Notes: a model not told the origin generated them from the letters alone. Counted from the first letter of the stretch, positions 19,041 to 28,601 are shown. The stretch: DNA of 64,000 bases from Spirochaetae bacterium HGW-Spirochaetae-1 (GCA_002839375.1 PGXY01000001.1:248001-312000), one strand, 5' to 3'. Translations and numbers: made by a program.

Positions 19041-19813
19041 TACTGGGATTTGATATAGGCAATACCAGCACGGTAATGGGTCTTTATCGAGACGAGTCGC
19101 CCCGTCCCGATGAAACATTCCGTTTCGATACGGATAAACGAACTTCCACGTCAAAGCTGGCCGGTGAGATCCGGCGGCTCCTGGGACCCCGTGAAGGCGG
19201 GAATATTTCGGAGATAAACGGCTTTTCATATTCAAGCGTGGTGCCTGAAATAAATTCCGTTTATGATGAGGCGGCACGCCTGCTGTTTAACCTTGAGGCC
19301 ATGGGAATCAGTCACCTTAGCAATCTGGCAATTACCCTGCGGTATAAGGATCTTTCACAGCTCGGTGTGGATCGTATTGTCAATGCCGAGAGCGCTTTCA
19401 GGGAATACGGGGCTCCCTGCATTATTGTAGATATCGGTACCGCAGCAACCTTCTGCGTGCTTCTCGAGGGCGGGATTTTTGACGGAGGCCTTATTGCCCC
19501 GGGAATCAACACCACGATAAAAGCCCTGTCACAATACGCCTCCAACCTGCCTCCAGTTACCTTTGAAAAGCCCGATCGCCTCGTGGCTCAAGATACGGTC
19601 AATGCCATTAAATCGGGTTTTTTCTACGGATGGATATCGCTGGTTTCGGGAATAATCACATTGATTGAAAAACAGTATGATATGCAATTCAAAATCATAT
19701 TTACGGGAGGACTATCCGCTCTTGTAGCGGAACATCTGGATCGGGAAGTCATGGTTGACCGTGATCTAACCATGAAGGGTATTAAATATATTTACGATTT
19801 GAACAGGCTGTAA
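19037..19813 (+). CDS. coaX: Type III pantothenate kinase
   Basis: 258 residues of the ASKHA fold: phosphate-1 motif FDIGNTSTVMGLY at the N-terminus, GVDRI in the middle and VDIGTAATF (phosphate-2) near residue 135. It phosphorylates pantothenate, the first step of coenzyme A synthesis. The start codon overlaps the selB stop (ATGA), so it is translationally coupled to the selenocysteine genes; a functional link is not evident. Confidence 0.95.
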   Translation: MILGFDIGNTSTVMGLYRDESPRPDETFRFDTDKRTSTSKLAGEIRRLLGPREGGNISEINGFSYSSVVPEINSVYDEAARLLFNLEAMGISHLSNLAITLRYKDLSQLGVDRIVNAESAFREYGAPCIIVDIGTAATFCVLLEGGIFDGGLIAPGINTTIKALSQYASNLPPVTFEKPDRLVAQDTVNAIKSGFFYGWISLVSGIITLIEKQYDMQFKIIFTGGLSALVAEHLDREVMVDRDLTMKGIKYIYDLNRL

Positions 19814-20413
19814 ATATACACATAATTATAATAATGAACACATAACACGTAAAAATCAAAGCCATATTTTTTACAGAAGCTATATGTCAAGTTAAAATTA
19901 ATGACTTATCCACAAAGTTATCCACACTATCAACATATAAACAATGCTGGTACATTAATTTCCTCAATTAATTTCCCGAATAACAGAAGCGTTATACTTC
20001 CGGAATGACTGAATCAGGCTTTTGTCGTCCTGTTATGAGACATAAAATAGTAAGTCCTGATTCATTCAGGAGATAGAATACTAAAAAATGCATATAGACC
20101 TGAATGATAGCATAACGGTAATTTTTTTTCAGGTAATAATATTTATGCAGACAAATAAAATTTTCTGTCAAAATTTAGATATTGTTAATAACTTTTCAAG
20201 GGGATGAATTTTTTTTTCATTGGCATATCTCATCCATTTTCTTTAACCGGGCATGATGAAAAGTTAATTGACGTCCCCTGATGGTTTTGTTAGTCACAAA
20301 TAATCTTTTTCTGTGTATATTGGTAATTGTTTCTATATTATCATCATTATTATCGCGATGCGCCTGAAGAGGCGCAGATACAGTTTAATAGTATGTTTAA
20401 AATGGAGGATGGA
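19814..20413. other. 600-bp AT-rich intergenic region with DnaA boxes
   Basis: No gene seen. Two perfect DnaA boxes lie at 19906-19926. To their right the DNA is strongly AT-rich up to about 20340, with T-runs and a 6-bp hairpin TCCTGA-TTCAT-TCAGGA near 20060. Degenerate DnaA-like sites are also present (TATCAACA just after the pair, and TTATTAACA on the minus strand near 20185). This resembles a replication origin or DnaA-controlled promoter, but no dnaA, dnaN, gyrB or rpmH is nearby. Confidence 0.5.
19906..19926 (+). promoter_or_regulatory. Two tandem perfect DnaA boxes
   Basis: TTATCCACA occurs twice in direct orientation (19906-19914 and 19918-19926), separated by 3 bp. Both match the bacterial DnaA box consensus exactly. 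Confidence 0.75.
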
Positions 20414-20860
20414 ATGAAAATTGCTATTGGGTCCGATCATGCCGGTGTACGTTTAAAAAAGGCCATAATGGACCATTTTGCCGATATAGAGTTTGAGGAC
20501 GTGGGAACCTATACCGAGGAATCCTGTGATTATCCCGATTTTGCGTCGGAGGTGGGATTCCGGGTCCGGGACAGCAAGGTAGATGGAGGAATAGTCATCT
20601 GCGGTACAGGTATAGGTGTTTCCATCGCGGTGAATAAAATAAGGGGTGTCAGAGCAGCCCTCTGCTTCAACGGGTTTATGGCGGAGATGACGAAGCGGCA
20701 TAATAATGCCAATGTCATAGCCCTGGGGGCGCGGGTCATTGGAGAGGATCTGGCTTTTGAAATTGTGAAGCGCTGGCTCGAGGCTCCCTTTGAGGGGGGG
20801 CGTCACATGCGCAGGGTGGATAAAATTGCCGCCCTGGAAGAAAGCGAGGGATGCAGGTAG
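20414..20860 (+). CDS. rpiB: Ribose-5-phosphate isomerase B
   Basis: 148 residues from ATG 20414, preceded by a GGAGG box. It interconverts ribose-5-phosphate and ribulose-5-phosphate in the pentose phosphate pathway. It carries the family signatures GSDHAG near the N-terminus and ICGTGIGVSIAVNK (about 66-79), which contains the catalytic cysteine, and ends with the usual RRVDKI helix. It precedes the LamG gene by 35 bp. The partner epimerase Rpe is encoded elsewhere in this window. Confidence 0.96.
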   Translation: MKIAIGSDHAGVRLKKAIMDHFADIEFEDVGTYTEESCDYPDFASEVGFRVRDSKVDGGIVICGTGIGVSIAVNKIRGVRAALCFNGFMAEMTKRHNNANVIALGARVIGEDLAFEIVKRWLEAPFEGGRHMRRVDKIAALEESEGCR

Positions 20861-20895
20861 CGGGAATATCATTATGAGGAGACAGCGGACAGCCG

Positions 20896-22587
20896 ATGAA
20901 AAATACTAAAATAAAATTCATACAGGGCGGAATCATTTTTTCCACACTGCTGCTGTTATTTCCCATACAGGATACATCCTCGTCCATCGTATTCGGACCG
21001 GTTCCGGCAAAGAATCTCTATAATGTGACCATGAAAAAAGACAAGACGGGTACCAACCGGTATCTTGTGTCGGACCTGACCTATGAAAAGGACAGGATTA
21101 CTGAAAAAGTGGACAATGTCCTTTCCTTCAACAAGCCCGCCGGCAGACTCCTGCAGGATGATACGGCACGATATAAAATACGCTACGCCGATTATATATC
21201 GGTAAAAAACAAAGGTGAACTGGGTGGAGGCTGCGCCCAGTTTTTCAGGGAAAGCCATCGCGTGGAACTGGAAACCACATCGGATCTTTGGCTGGGCCGA
21301 TGCGGTGATCTGGATTCCTTTACCATTGAATTCCGTTTCCAGTCCAGGGCCCTGGTGGACGGCAGTGTCATATTTTCCCGCATCGGTCATTTTACCGGCG
21401 GAAGGCAGGGCGTTGAAATCCTGGTAAGAAACGGCAGGGTGGTGTGCCAGTTCCATGACATGTTCGAGGCTCCCGACGGATCACGGAAGACCATATCGCT
21501 CCTGAAAGGAAAGCAGGTGCAGAGGGATAAGTGGTATCATTTTTCTGTGAGCTATGACAGGATCAGCGGCAGGCTGGCAAAATTTCTTAATGGAGAAGAA
21601 GAGGAGGTCCGGTACATTACCCTCGATGGGACACCCTGTAATGGTCCTTATACGGCTGTATTCGGGGAAAGAAATGATGACGGGGGGCATACCTGTCTTG
21701 ACAGCCCCGTGGCTGTTCTGGGCAGGAGTTTTATCGGTCTCATTGATGAGTTCAGGATCACCTACACGCATATTGACGATCTTGCATACAGGACCGCCAT
21801 TGCTTTGCAGAATTATAAAAATCTCGGTGTCATAGGACGGCTTCCTTATAATACGGAGGGCATGATCACCAGCCCGGTGTATCGATTCGACAATACGGGC
21901 ACCGGCGTGCAGCTTTTTTCCTGGGATTCCCTGCTGCCCGAAAAGACCTTTATCTGGTTTGAATTCAGGCTCTCCGATGATCTCTTTTATGAAAGCGATT
22001 TAAAGCCACGGTGGTACCGCGTGACCCGTGATCAGAGGAACATGTACCTCATGAAAGGTGAAGACGGCCAGTATCTCCGGGGAAAATTCTATCAGTGGCG
22101 CGCCCATCTCATCGTCTCTCCCGATGGCACCGCTTCCCCGGAACTCATGAATGTCAGGATGGATATAAAGCTTGATATGCCCCCCACTATTCCCCAATTG
22201 CTGCAGGTTGTTGAAACACGTGACCGGTCTATTAAAATCAAATGGAAAAAAAATACGGACTTTGATCTCGCGGGGTACAGGATATACTATGGAGTCAGGG
22301 AAGGTCAGTATGATGGAATTATTTCCACTATTAAAGGAAAGGAAATAAATAACAGCCTGTCGGGCTCCAATTTCATAGAAATCGAGATTGATAATGATAT
22401 TATCGATGAGAATAAAAACGGGGACCGTCGCCGGCTACTTACCTATCCTGTGATCAGAAACTCAGTGCTCTATTTTTTTGCCGTCAGTGCCTATGACTCT
22501 TATAAGGCAGGCACGCCTCATAATCATGAATCAGGGCTTTCATTACCTGTATCAGCCAGACCTTTTGCCGGATCGGAAATTAAATAA
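20896..22587 (+). CDS. Secreted LamG/concanavalin-like domain protein with Fn3-like C-terminus
   Basis: 563 residues. A signal peptide occupies about residues 1-30 (hydrophobic core FSTLLLLFPI). Residues about 110-300 resemble a LamG/concanavalin-A-like lectin fold (SFTIEFRFQS, KWYHFSVSYD, FIGLIDEFRIT are typical strands). Near the C-terminus, about 425-555, an Fn3-like module begins PPTIPQLLQVVETRDRSIKIKWKKN. Function unknown; such proteins bind carbohydrate or mediate adhesion in the periplasm or outside the cell. It is flanked by rpiB and cca on the same strand, with no obvious functional tie. Confidence 0.75.
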   Translation: MKNTKIKFIQGGIIFSTLLLLFPIQDTSSSIVFGPVPAKNLYNVTMKKDKTGTNRYLVSDLTYEKDRITEKVDNVLSFNKPAGRLLQDDTARYKIRYADYISVKNKGELGGGCAQFFRESHRVELETTSDLWLGRCGDLDSFTIEFRFQSRALVDGSVIFSRIGHFTGGRQGVEILVRNGRVVCQFHDMFEAPDGSRKTISLLKGKQVQRDKWYHFSVSYDRISGRLAKFLNGEEEEVRYITLDGTPCNGPYTAVFGERNDDGGHTCLDSPVAVLGRSFIGLIDEFRITYTHIDDLAYRTAIALQNYKNLGVIGRLPYNTEGMITSPVYRFDNTGTGVQLFSWDSLLPEKTFIWFEFRLSDDLFYESDLKPRWYRVTRDQRNMYLMKGEDGQYLRGKFYQWRAHLIVSPDGTASPELMNVRMDIKLDMPPTIPQLLQVVETRDRSIKIKWKKNTDFDLAGYRIYYGVREGQYDGIISTIKGKEINNSLSGSNFIEIEIDNDIIDENKNGDRRRLLTYPVIRNSVLYFFAVSAYDSYKAGTPHNHESGLSLPVSARPFAGSEIK

Positions 22588-22664
22588 TTTGAAAAAGCTC
22601 CTTGACTGATAGTTCACTTCATTTCATCAGGTATCGCTGACAATAAAGAAAACAAGTTGGTTTT

Positions 22665-24074
22665 ATGCATACATTGAAAATTACATTGCCTGAGGAAGAA
22701 AAGGAAGAGATAACCCGTATTGTCACCCGATTTATCGATAATGGCTTTGAATGTTATCTCGTGGGTGGATCGGTACGGGATCTCCTCCTGGATCACGAGA
22801 TATACGATTTTGATTTTGCCACCAATGCACTTCCCGGCGAGGTCATAAAAATGTTTCGTCGTGTCATTCCCACGGGAATAAAACATGGAACGGTCTCCGT
22901 GCTATCGGGAAACCGGTCGTTTGAAATTACAACCTATCGCTCCGATGGAAGGTATATTGACGGAAGAAGACCGGAGTCTGTGCAGTTTTCCCAGTCCCTC
23001 GAAGAGGATGTGAAACGGCGTGATTTTACCATAAACGGGCTGGCCTATGATGTCCTGAAAGAGGAGGTCATTGATTACAACAATGGTCTCGAGGATCTCG
23101 GGAATCGTATAATAAGGACCATCGGTGATCCCATTGAGCGTTTCAGTGAAGACGGCCTGAGGACCTACCGGGCCTGTCGTTTTGCCGCCAAGCTTAATTT
23201 TGAGATCGACGCTGCAACCTTTGAGGCCATACCGAAAACCCTGCATATCGCCAAAAAGGTATCGGTGGAAAGGGTGAGGGATGAACTGAATAAATTACTG
23301 GAGGCTGAAAAGCCTTCGGTCGGTATAGAATATTTAAGGAAGGCGGGCCTCCTGGAATTGTTCCTGCCGGAGCTCGCCCAGTGTCATGGAGTAGAGCAGA
23401 ACAGGTTTCATGTTTATGATGTGTATTATCACAGCATCTATTCCTGCGATGCGGCGCCCAGGGACCAGTTGATGCTCAGGATAGCATCGCTGCTCCATGA
23501 TATAGGCAAGGTTCCGTCCAGGAGAGTCGGCAATGATGAAGAGGCTACTTTTTACAACCACGAAATAATCGGGGCCCGCATGGTCCGGCGGATCATGAAG
23601 AGGCTTAAGTATTCAAACGAAGCAGTTGACCGGGTTAATAACCTGATAACAAATCACATGTTTCATTATACCGATGACTGGACCGACGGAGCGGTGCGGC
23701 GTTTCATGAGAAAGGTGGGCGTTGAGAACATAGACGAACTCCTGGTTTTAAGGCTCGCGGACCGGAAGGGCAATGGTTCAAGGGAGGGACTTCCCGCTCC
23801 AATTAAAAAGCTTCAGAAAAGAATAGAAAAAATTATTGAAGAAGAGAATGCCATAACGGTTAAGGATCTTAAAATCAACGGCTATGTCATTATGGAAAAA
23901 TTTAGTCTTGCACCGGGGCCAATTATAGGTAAAATACTTCATGAACTGCTGGAATCGGTTCTCGATGATCCGGAAATCAACAAGGAAGAAACTCTTATTG
24001 ACATGACGGGAAACATACTACGGCAACTGAAAAAAGACAAAGAGGAACAGGAGGAGTGCAACGGTCATGAATAA
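22665..24074 (+). CDS. cca: CCA tRNA nucleotidyltransferase / poly(A) polymerase with HD domain
   Basis: 469 residues. The class II nucleotidyltransferase head carries YLVGGSVRDLLL and the metal-binding DFDFAT, followed by the RRDFTINGLAYD motif. The middle is the tRNA-binding helical region, and an HD domain is seen at LLHDIGK (about residue 280). It adds or repairs the 3' CCA of tRNAs; a poly(A) polymerase role cannot be excluded from sequence. The adenylate cyclase gene starts inside its last codons. Confidence 0.92.
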   Translation: MHTLKITLPEEEKEEITRIVTRFIDNGFECYLVGGSVRDLLLDHEIYDFDFATNALPGEVIKMFRRVIPTGIKHGTVSVLSGNRSFEITTYRSDGRYIDGRRPESVQFSQSLEEDVKRRDFTINGLAYDVLKEEVIDYNNGLEDLGNRIIRTIGDPIERFSEDGLRTYRACRFAAKLNFEIDAATFEAIPKTLHIAKKVSVERVRDELNKLLEAEKPSVGIEYLRKAGLLELFLPELAQCHGVEQNRFHVYDVYYHSIYSCDAAPRDQLMLRIASLLHDIGKVPSRRVGNDEEATFYNHEIIGARMVRRIMKRLKYSNEAVDRVNNLITNHMFHYTDDWTDGAVRRFMRKVGVENIDELLVLRLADRKGNGSREGLPAPIKKLQKRIEKIIEEENAITVKDLKINGYVIMEKFSLAPGPIIGKILHELLESVLDDPEINKEETLIDMTGNILRQLKKDKEEQEECNGHE

Positions 24075-25542
24075 AAGCGCTTTTCAATCAAAGGTATATC
24101 ACCTGATCGATCGTTTTGAGTTTTTAAAGAAGCTGCTTTACCGGGGTGGCATACAATTCAGATGGGGACTGATCATCTCAGTCCTGCTCATGTTTATTAT
24201 ATCACTTTTTGCCCTCATATTTTTTGTTATGTCCAACAGTGCGCTGCTTGATGCCAATGACCGTCTGTGTAAGACCATTGCCGGTAATATATCTTCATCG
24301 GAGACCATTCTGACCGCGGAGAAAAAACCGTTCAGGAGGTCATTGATACTGCAGGATATGGTAAGGGAGCTGTCCCTGCGTAATATTGATGGACTGGTGT
24401 ATTGTGCGGTTTATGATCTCAGCGGGCAGCTGGCGGAAAGGAAAACCGCCTATGCCGCTCATACGGAAAGCTACCGCCGCGGACAGTGGATTCCGAAATC
24501 TCTCTTTGATGAAATAAATACACTGCAGACTTACGAGAAGAAGAAAATTTTATATACCGATAAAAAAAAGAACGTCATTCCCTGCTACCAATATAGAAGT
24601 CCCTTCACATTTTTTGACGTCAAGGTCGGTGTCATTGAGATTGTTTTCACCGAGGCCTCCATTCTCGGTCCCGTTAAAAGGATGACCCTGTATATCATTA
24701 TTGCCGGTGTGTTCATGCTTGTACTGGGAGTTTCCATTTCCCGGTCAACGGCCAGGGGGATGGTCAGGCCTATAAAAGTTCTTTCCGGCGGCATGAATCG
24801 TGTCCGCAGCGGGGACCTGGGTGTTGAACTCAATATCGAGCGCCACGACGAGTTTGGCCTCCTGAGCCGGGATTTTAACAATATGATTAACCACCTGCGG
24901 GAAAAGCTGCACATGCAGAAGTTTGTCTCTGAATCGACTATTTCAATGATCCGCGAGAAAAAAGGCCTCGATGAGATAGAGCTCGGTGGGAAAAGGGAGA
25001 ACCTGGTCTTTCTTTTCTCCGATGTTCGCGGATTCACCGCCATGTCGGAGAAGATGGAGCCCGAGGATGTTGTCGCTATCCTGAATGAGTACCTTGATCT
25101 GCAGGCCCAGATTATAAAGCGGAACAATGGTGATATCGATAAATTTGTCGGTGATGAGGTCATGGCTGTTTTTTCCGGTAAAAATAAACATGAACAGGCC
25201 CTGATTTCCGCTGTGGAAATCGTGAGGGCGATTGAAGAGTTGAATGAAAAACGAAAGGCAGAAGGAGCCCTCACCGTTGATGTGGGAATTGGAATCCACG
25301 GCGGTGATGTAGTCCATGGCAGAATGGGGTCCAGGGACAGGATGGATAATACATCGATCGGTGATGCCGTCAATCTTTCGGCACGTCTCTGCTCACAGGC
25401 AAGCCCCGGCATGGTGCTGGTCTCCAAGGAAATAATGACCAAGGCGCCGAAAGGTAAATTCAAGGGGAAAAAACTGGAGCCCATAACCGTGAAGGGTAAA
25501 CAAAAACCGATAGAAATATTTTCCATAACGGGCATGAAGTGA
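24067..25542 (+). CDS. Membrane-bound class III adenylate/guanylate cyclase with HAMP
   Basis: 491 residues. Transmembrane helix 1 is at about 32-58; a periplasmic sensor of about 140 residues follows; helix 2 is at about 200-222; a HAMP linker is at about 222-275; and a class III cyclase domain runs from about 300 to 490. Metal-binding aspartates sit in FLFSDVRGFTAM and FVGDEVMAVF, and RMDNTSIGDAVNLSARL is the dimer-interface/catalytic block. The layout predicts cAMP production in the cytoplasm under control of a periplasmic signal. The start follows a GGAGGAG box inside cca, with an 8-bp overlap. Confidence 0.92.
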   Translation: MNKSAFQSKVYHLIDRFEFLKKLLYRGGIQFRWGLIISVLLMFIISLFALIFFVMSNSALLDANDRLCKTIAGNISSSETILTAEKKPFRRSLILQDMVRELSLRNIDGLVYCAVYDLSGQLAERKTAYAAHTESYRRGQWIPKSLFDEINTLQTYEKKKILYTDKKKNVIPCYQYRSPFTFFDVKVGVIEIVFTEASILGPVKRMTLYIIIAGVFMLVLGVSISRSTARGMVRPIKVLSGGMNRVRSGDLGVELNIERHDEFGLLSRDFNNMINHLREKLHMQKFVSESTISMIREKKGLDEIELGGKRENLVFLFSDVRGFTAMSEKMEPEDVVAILNEYLDLQAQIIKRNNGDIDKFVGDEVMAVFSGKNKHEQALISAVEIVRAIEELNEKRKAEGALTVDVGIGIHGGDVVHGRMGSRDRMDNTSIGDAVNLSARLCSQASPGMVLVSKEIMTKAPKGKFKGKKLEPITVKGKQKPIEIFSITGMK

Positions 25543-25547
25543 TAGGA

Positions 25548-25898
25548 TTACCGCAGTATATCCCGGGCCCATAGAATATTTCCTTGTTCAATGGCGATGA
25601 GGTCAAAACGGAATATAGTATGGTCCGGGAAATGCCATCGGTTGATAAAATGATGTGCGATGAATCTCAATGACTTCTTTTTCTTTCCGCTGATGGAGAA
25701 GAGCGCTCCTCCGTAGAGAGGAGTGCTCCTGCTTTTTACTTCGACGAAAATGACCAGGTTCTCCTTCTGTGCAATTATATCCATCTCCCCGGCGCGCCCG
25801 CAGCGGTAATTTCTTTCCAGGATGATGAAATTCCTTTCAATAAGAAATATTGCAGCAGCATCCTCGCCGTTTTTTCCCGTTTCCCGGTTGTTGTCCAT
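25548..25898 (-). CDS. yraN: YraN/UPF0102 family endonuclease-like protein
   Basis: 116 residues. It has the restriction-endonuclease-like core of the family: GKNGEDAAAIFL at the start, then RCGRAGEMDIIAQ and VFVEVKSRS, giving the E-D-ExK pattern. The biochemical role of YraN proteins is poorly defined; nuclease activity is suggested by fold. It lies downstream of the rpsP-to-HD-GYP gene series, as yraN often does beside rnhB in other bacteria. It is convergent with the adenylate cyclase, 5 bp apart. Confidence 0.9.
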   Translation of the reverse strand: MDNNRETGKNGEDAAAIFLIERNFIILERNYRCGRAGEMDIIAQKENLVIFVEVKSRSTPLYGGALFSISGKKKKSLRFIAHHFINRWHFPDHTIFRFDLIAIEQGNILWARDILR

Positions 25899-26036
25899 GA
25901 CAGTATTTTCTCCCCGTGGTGTGCCGGAAGTTCAATTTGCCGGTATTGATACACGGCGCAAAGAATAACCCGGACTTGCTGAGAATAATACGGTCAGAGA
26001 CGGGTGAAATTGAAATTAATTCGGGGAAGAGAGGGA

Positions 26037-27200
26037 TCAGAGAACGTCAAAAATGTTGATGCCCACCTCGGACTCATCCAGGGCCTTGATGATGTAGAGG
26101 GATGTCTTGTCAAGAAGGTTGACGATAACGGTGTCCTGGACACGGTTGCCGCTCTTGTCAAAAATGAGCTTGATGATGGGACGCAGGGGTTTTTCCGGGA
26201 TGGACCCGATTATTATACCCTTTGTGCTGTCATTGAGTTCCACGATTGATCCGACGGGATATACGGACATCTGCGACAGGAAAATCCTGAGAATTACGGG
26301 GTCGAATTTGTTCACCCCGCTGGAAAGAAGGTTTCTCATGGCATGATAAAAGAAGACCCTCTGCCGATATGACCTTTTTGAAATCTGTGCTTCGTAGCTG
26401 TCGGCAATGGAGGCAATGCGGGCGAATTCGCTTATCTCATTTCCCTTCAGACCTCGGGGATATCCCTTGCCATCAAACTGCTCATGGTGCTGAAGGCACA
26501 CATTGGCTATTCGTTCATTGAGCTGTCCCAATTGCCTGATAGCCTTGTAGCCATGGAGGGGATGGGTCTTGATCTGTTTGAATTCCTGTTCCGTGAGGTT
26601 TGACTGCTTGTGAATGATATAGACGGGCATTTTTACCATGCCTGAATCGATCAGCATGGTTCCAATGCCAAGTTCTTTCAGGGTTTTCATGGGGTATTTA
26701 AGAGCCAGTCCCATGATAAGCGAATAAAACGTCACATTGACGGAATGAGTAACCAGGTAGTCCTTTCCCTCGTCGAGTCCGTAGAGGAAAAGAAAAACAT
26801 TCCTGCTTTCTATGAGTATTTTGATAATATCAATGACGGCATTTTCAATATCAATCAATTCAAAAGGTTCTTCACGCCGGATGTGTGTATAGGCTTCTTC
26901 AACGGTCTTGCGGGCCTTCTGATGGATGCCGATGAGCTGTTTTCGTTTTTTAAGGAGATTGTTATACTCCTCGACTATTTTCTTTCCGCTGTCGATACTG
27001 GAGAGGCCCTTTGATTCATTTATAAGGGACCCGGCCGTCTCGATCTCTGAAACACCCCAGGTCATGAGTTTCTTAATGTCATTTTCCTGAATGGCCACAT
27101 TGGCGGCCACGAGCATGTTACTGCTGTCCACATATAATGGCTGGTCATAGATCATGCCTGGCTTCAGATCTTCAACGGGAACTTTTCTCATTTCAGCCAT
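26037..27200 (-). CDS. HD-GYP family protein with altered HD dyad
   Basis: 387 residues. The C-terminal two-thirds match HD-GYP phosphodiesterases that hydrolyse cyclic di-GMP: H152 in VTHSVN, the KTHPLHG block, HHEQFDGKGYPRGLKG with the GYP signature, and IADSYE. However, the HD dyad itself reads ID (184-185, TMLIDSGMV), so a metal-ligand histidine is replaced by isoleucine and the usual following lysine is methionine. It may be a catalytically impaired sensor or receptor (inference). The start codon overlaps the FlhB-like stop (TAATG), so it belongs to the ribosomal-protein operon. Confidence 0.88.
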   Translation of the reverse strand: MAEMRKVPVEDLKPGMIYDQPLYVDSSNMLVAANVAIQENDIKKLMTWGVSEIETAGSLINESKGLSSIDSGKKIVEEYNNLLKKRKQLIGIHQKARKTVEEAYTHIRREEPFELIDIENAVIDIIKILIESRNVFLFLYGLDEGKDYLVTHSVNVTFYSLIMGLALKYPMKTLKELGIGTMLIDSGMVKMPVYIIHKQSNLTEQEFKQIKTHPLHGYKAIRQLGQLNERIANVCLQHHEQFDGKGYPRGLKGNEISEFARIASIADSYEAQISKRSYRQRVFFYHAMRNLLSSGVNKFDPVILRIFLSQMSVYPVGSIVELNDSTKGIIIGSIPEKPLRPIIKLIFDKSGNRVQDTVIVNLLDKTSLYIIKALDESEVGINIFDVL

Positions 27201-27472
27201 TATTCAAATAATCCTGTATCCACTTTGTCCTTAAAGCATTTATTGACCCTGTAACAATATGCAAGCACTTCAGCAACGGCCCTAAAGAGGTCTTCCGGTA
27301 TTTCACTTCCCACAGGCAGACGGGAAAGAATCCCGGCAAGATCTTCATCCTTATATATGGGAATCCGGTTTTTTTCCGCAATCTCCAGCAGTTTCTTCAG
27401 TAATCTGCCCTGTGCAACGGCGATAATCCTGGGAAGCCCACCAGTATATTCTAAAGCGATTCCTCTGTCCAT
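27200..27472 (-). CDS. FlhB C-terminal-like protein (YlqH type)
   Basis: 90 residues that match only the cytoplasmic C-terminal domain of FlhB/YscU export proteins: ALEYTGGLPRIIAVAQG, the IAEKNRIPIYKDEDLA block and IPEDLFRAVAEVLAYCYRVN. The membrane part and the autocleaving NPTH motif are absent. Stand-alone copies such as Bacillus YlqH occur beside rnhB; their function is unclear. It sits between the FliK-like gene and the HD-GYP gene on one transcript. Confidence 0.85.
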   Translation of the reverse strand: MDRGIALEYTGGLPRIIAVAQGRLLKKLLEIAEKNRIPIYKDEDLAGILSRLPVGSEIPEDLFRAVAEVLAYCYRVNKCFKDKVDTGLFE

Positions 27473-27542
27473 TACAATATCCAGATAAATAATTAAAAGC
27501 TTTCATACATAAGGGAAATCTTAGTGATGATTTATAGAATTC

Positions 27543-28601
27543 TTAAATTTTAATATCGAATTGACTATTTACTGCATAATAGGAATTAATTTCAACTAAT
27601 TTATCAATTATACTCTGCCTGTAGTAAAATTTTATACCGGCATCGGGTAATAGTGCCATTAATTCCTGTCCCGAATCACGTAGCTGCTTTTCAGCGGCGG
27701 GTGAATCGGTAAAAACCGTAATGTGGAGGGCGCCCGATGCCTTCTGAACAAGAATCTCAACTTTCCCCAACCGGGAGAAATCAGCGGCAACAATGCAGGA
27801 ATTGGCGTCCCCGGCATACCGTAAAGGAATTATGTCTTTTCCACAGGGGAGGGGTAGCTCCCAGATATCGGAGGAATCATCATTTTTTTGAAAGATTTCG
27901 GCCATGAGGCCTATCAGTTTATCCTTGAGCGGTTTTTCATCCAGGGTATCAACTGCATCGAATATTTCATCAATGGATTCGTCAGTTGCATTTTGATCGT
28001 TTAAAAAGGGGAGATCCCTGTCATCCCCGTCCTGGCGGAGCAGCCTCAAAAGGGGGATCAAAAGAGCCGGGTCCAGTTTAAGGCTTAAGAGAATGGCGGA
28101 TATTGTCTGCACATGAACTGAGTTGATGCCGCGGGATATCATCGCATTAAATAGTTCGGCCAGCCCTTTTCCCCTTGGAGAAGGTTCCTTCCGGGGATTG
28201 AGAAGGAACAGGTTCATTTCAAAAATTCCTGCGGGGTTGCCGCTGAGATACCTGTTTACATTGAGGATGCCGGTATTTTTAAGGTTTTCGCTTACGCCTG
28301 AGAGCAGGAAATCCCTGATCTTATCCAGGTGACCCTCCCGGCTGACTGACGCGGTAATCCGGAAAAAATAGGTATCATCCTTTTTTTCATCGAGGATGAG
28401 GATGAGATGGTTGCTCCCCGGGAGCCCCTTCAGAAATTCGGCGCGGATTTTTTGACCTCCCAGATCTATAAGGGCCTCTTTCCCTTCGAAGCGACGGACA
28501 ATCCTGGCGGGAATTTCAGCGCCTTCCTTCATGGTGCTGAGAAATTGCGAGAGAGAACGCTTTCCCGGAATCCTGATAATACCGCCACTGTCGATTTTCA
28601 T
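27543..28601 (-). CDS. FliK/YlqG-like protein
   Basis: 352 residues, no signal peptide or membrane helix. The last ~90 residues (LGKVEILVQKASGALHITVF ... ELMALLPDAG) resemble the Flg_hook domain at the C-terminus of the hook-length ruler FliK. The rest is not recognised. In Bacillus the order rnhB-ylqG-ylqH pairs such a protein with the FlhB-like one; the same order is seen here. The start overlaps the rnhB stop by 4 bp. It may be an evolutionary derivative of flagellar export control rather than a true FliK. Confidence 0.65.
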   Translation of the reverse strand: MKIDSGGIIRIPGKRSLSQFLSTMKEGAEIPARIVRRFEGKEALIDLGGQKIRAEFLKGLPGSNHLILILDEKKDDTYFFRITASVSREGHLDKIRDFLLSGVSENLKNTGILNVNRYLSGNPAGIFEMNLFLLNPRKEPSPRGKGLAELFNAMISRGINSVHVQTISAILLSLKLDPALLIPLLRLLRQDGDDRDLPFLNDQNATDESIDEIFDAVDTLDEKPLKDKLIGLMAEIFQKNDDSSDIWELPLPCGKDIIPLRYAGDANSCIVAADFSRLGKVEILVQKASGALHITVFTDSPAAEKQLRDSGQELMALLPDAGIKFYYRQSIIDKLVEINSYYAVNSQFDIKI

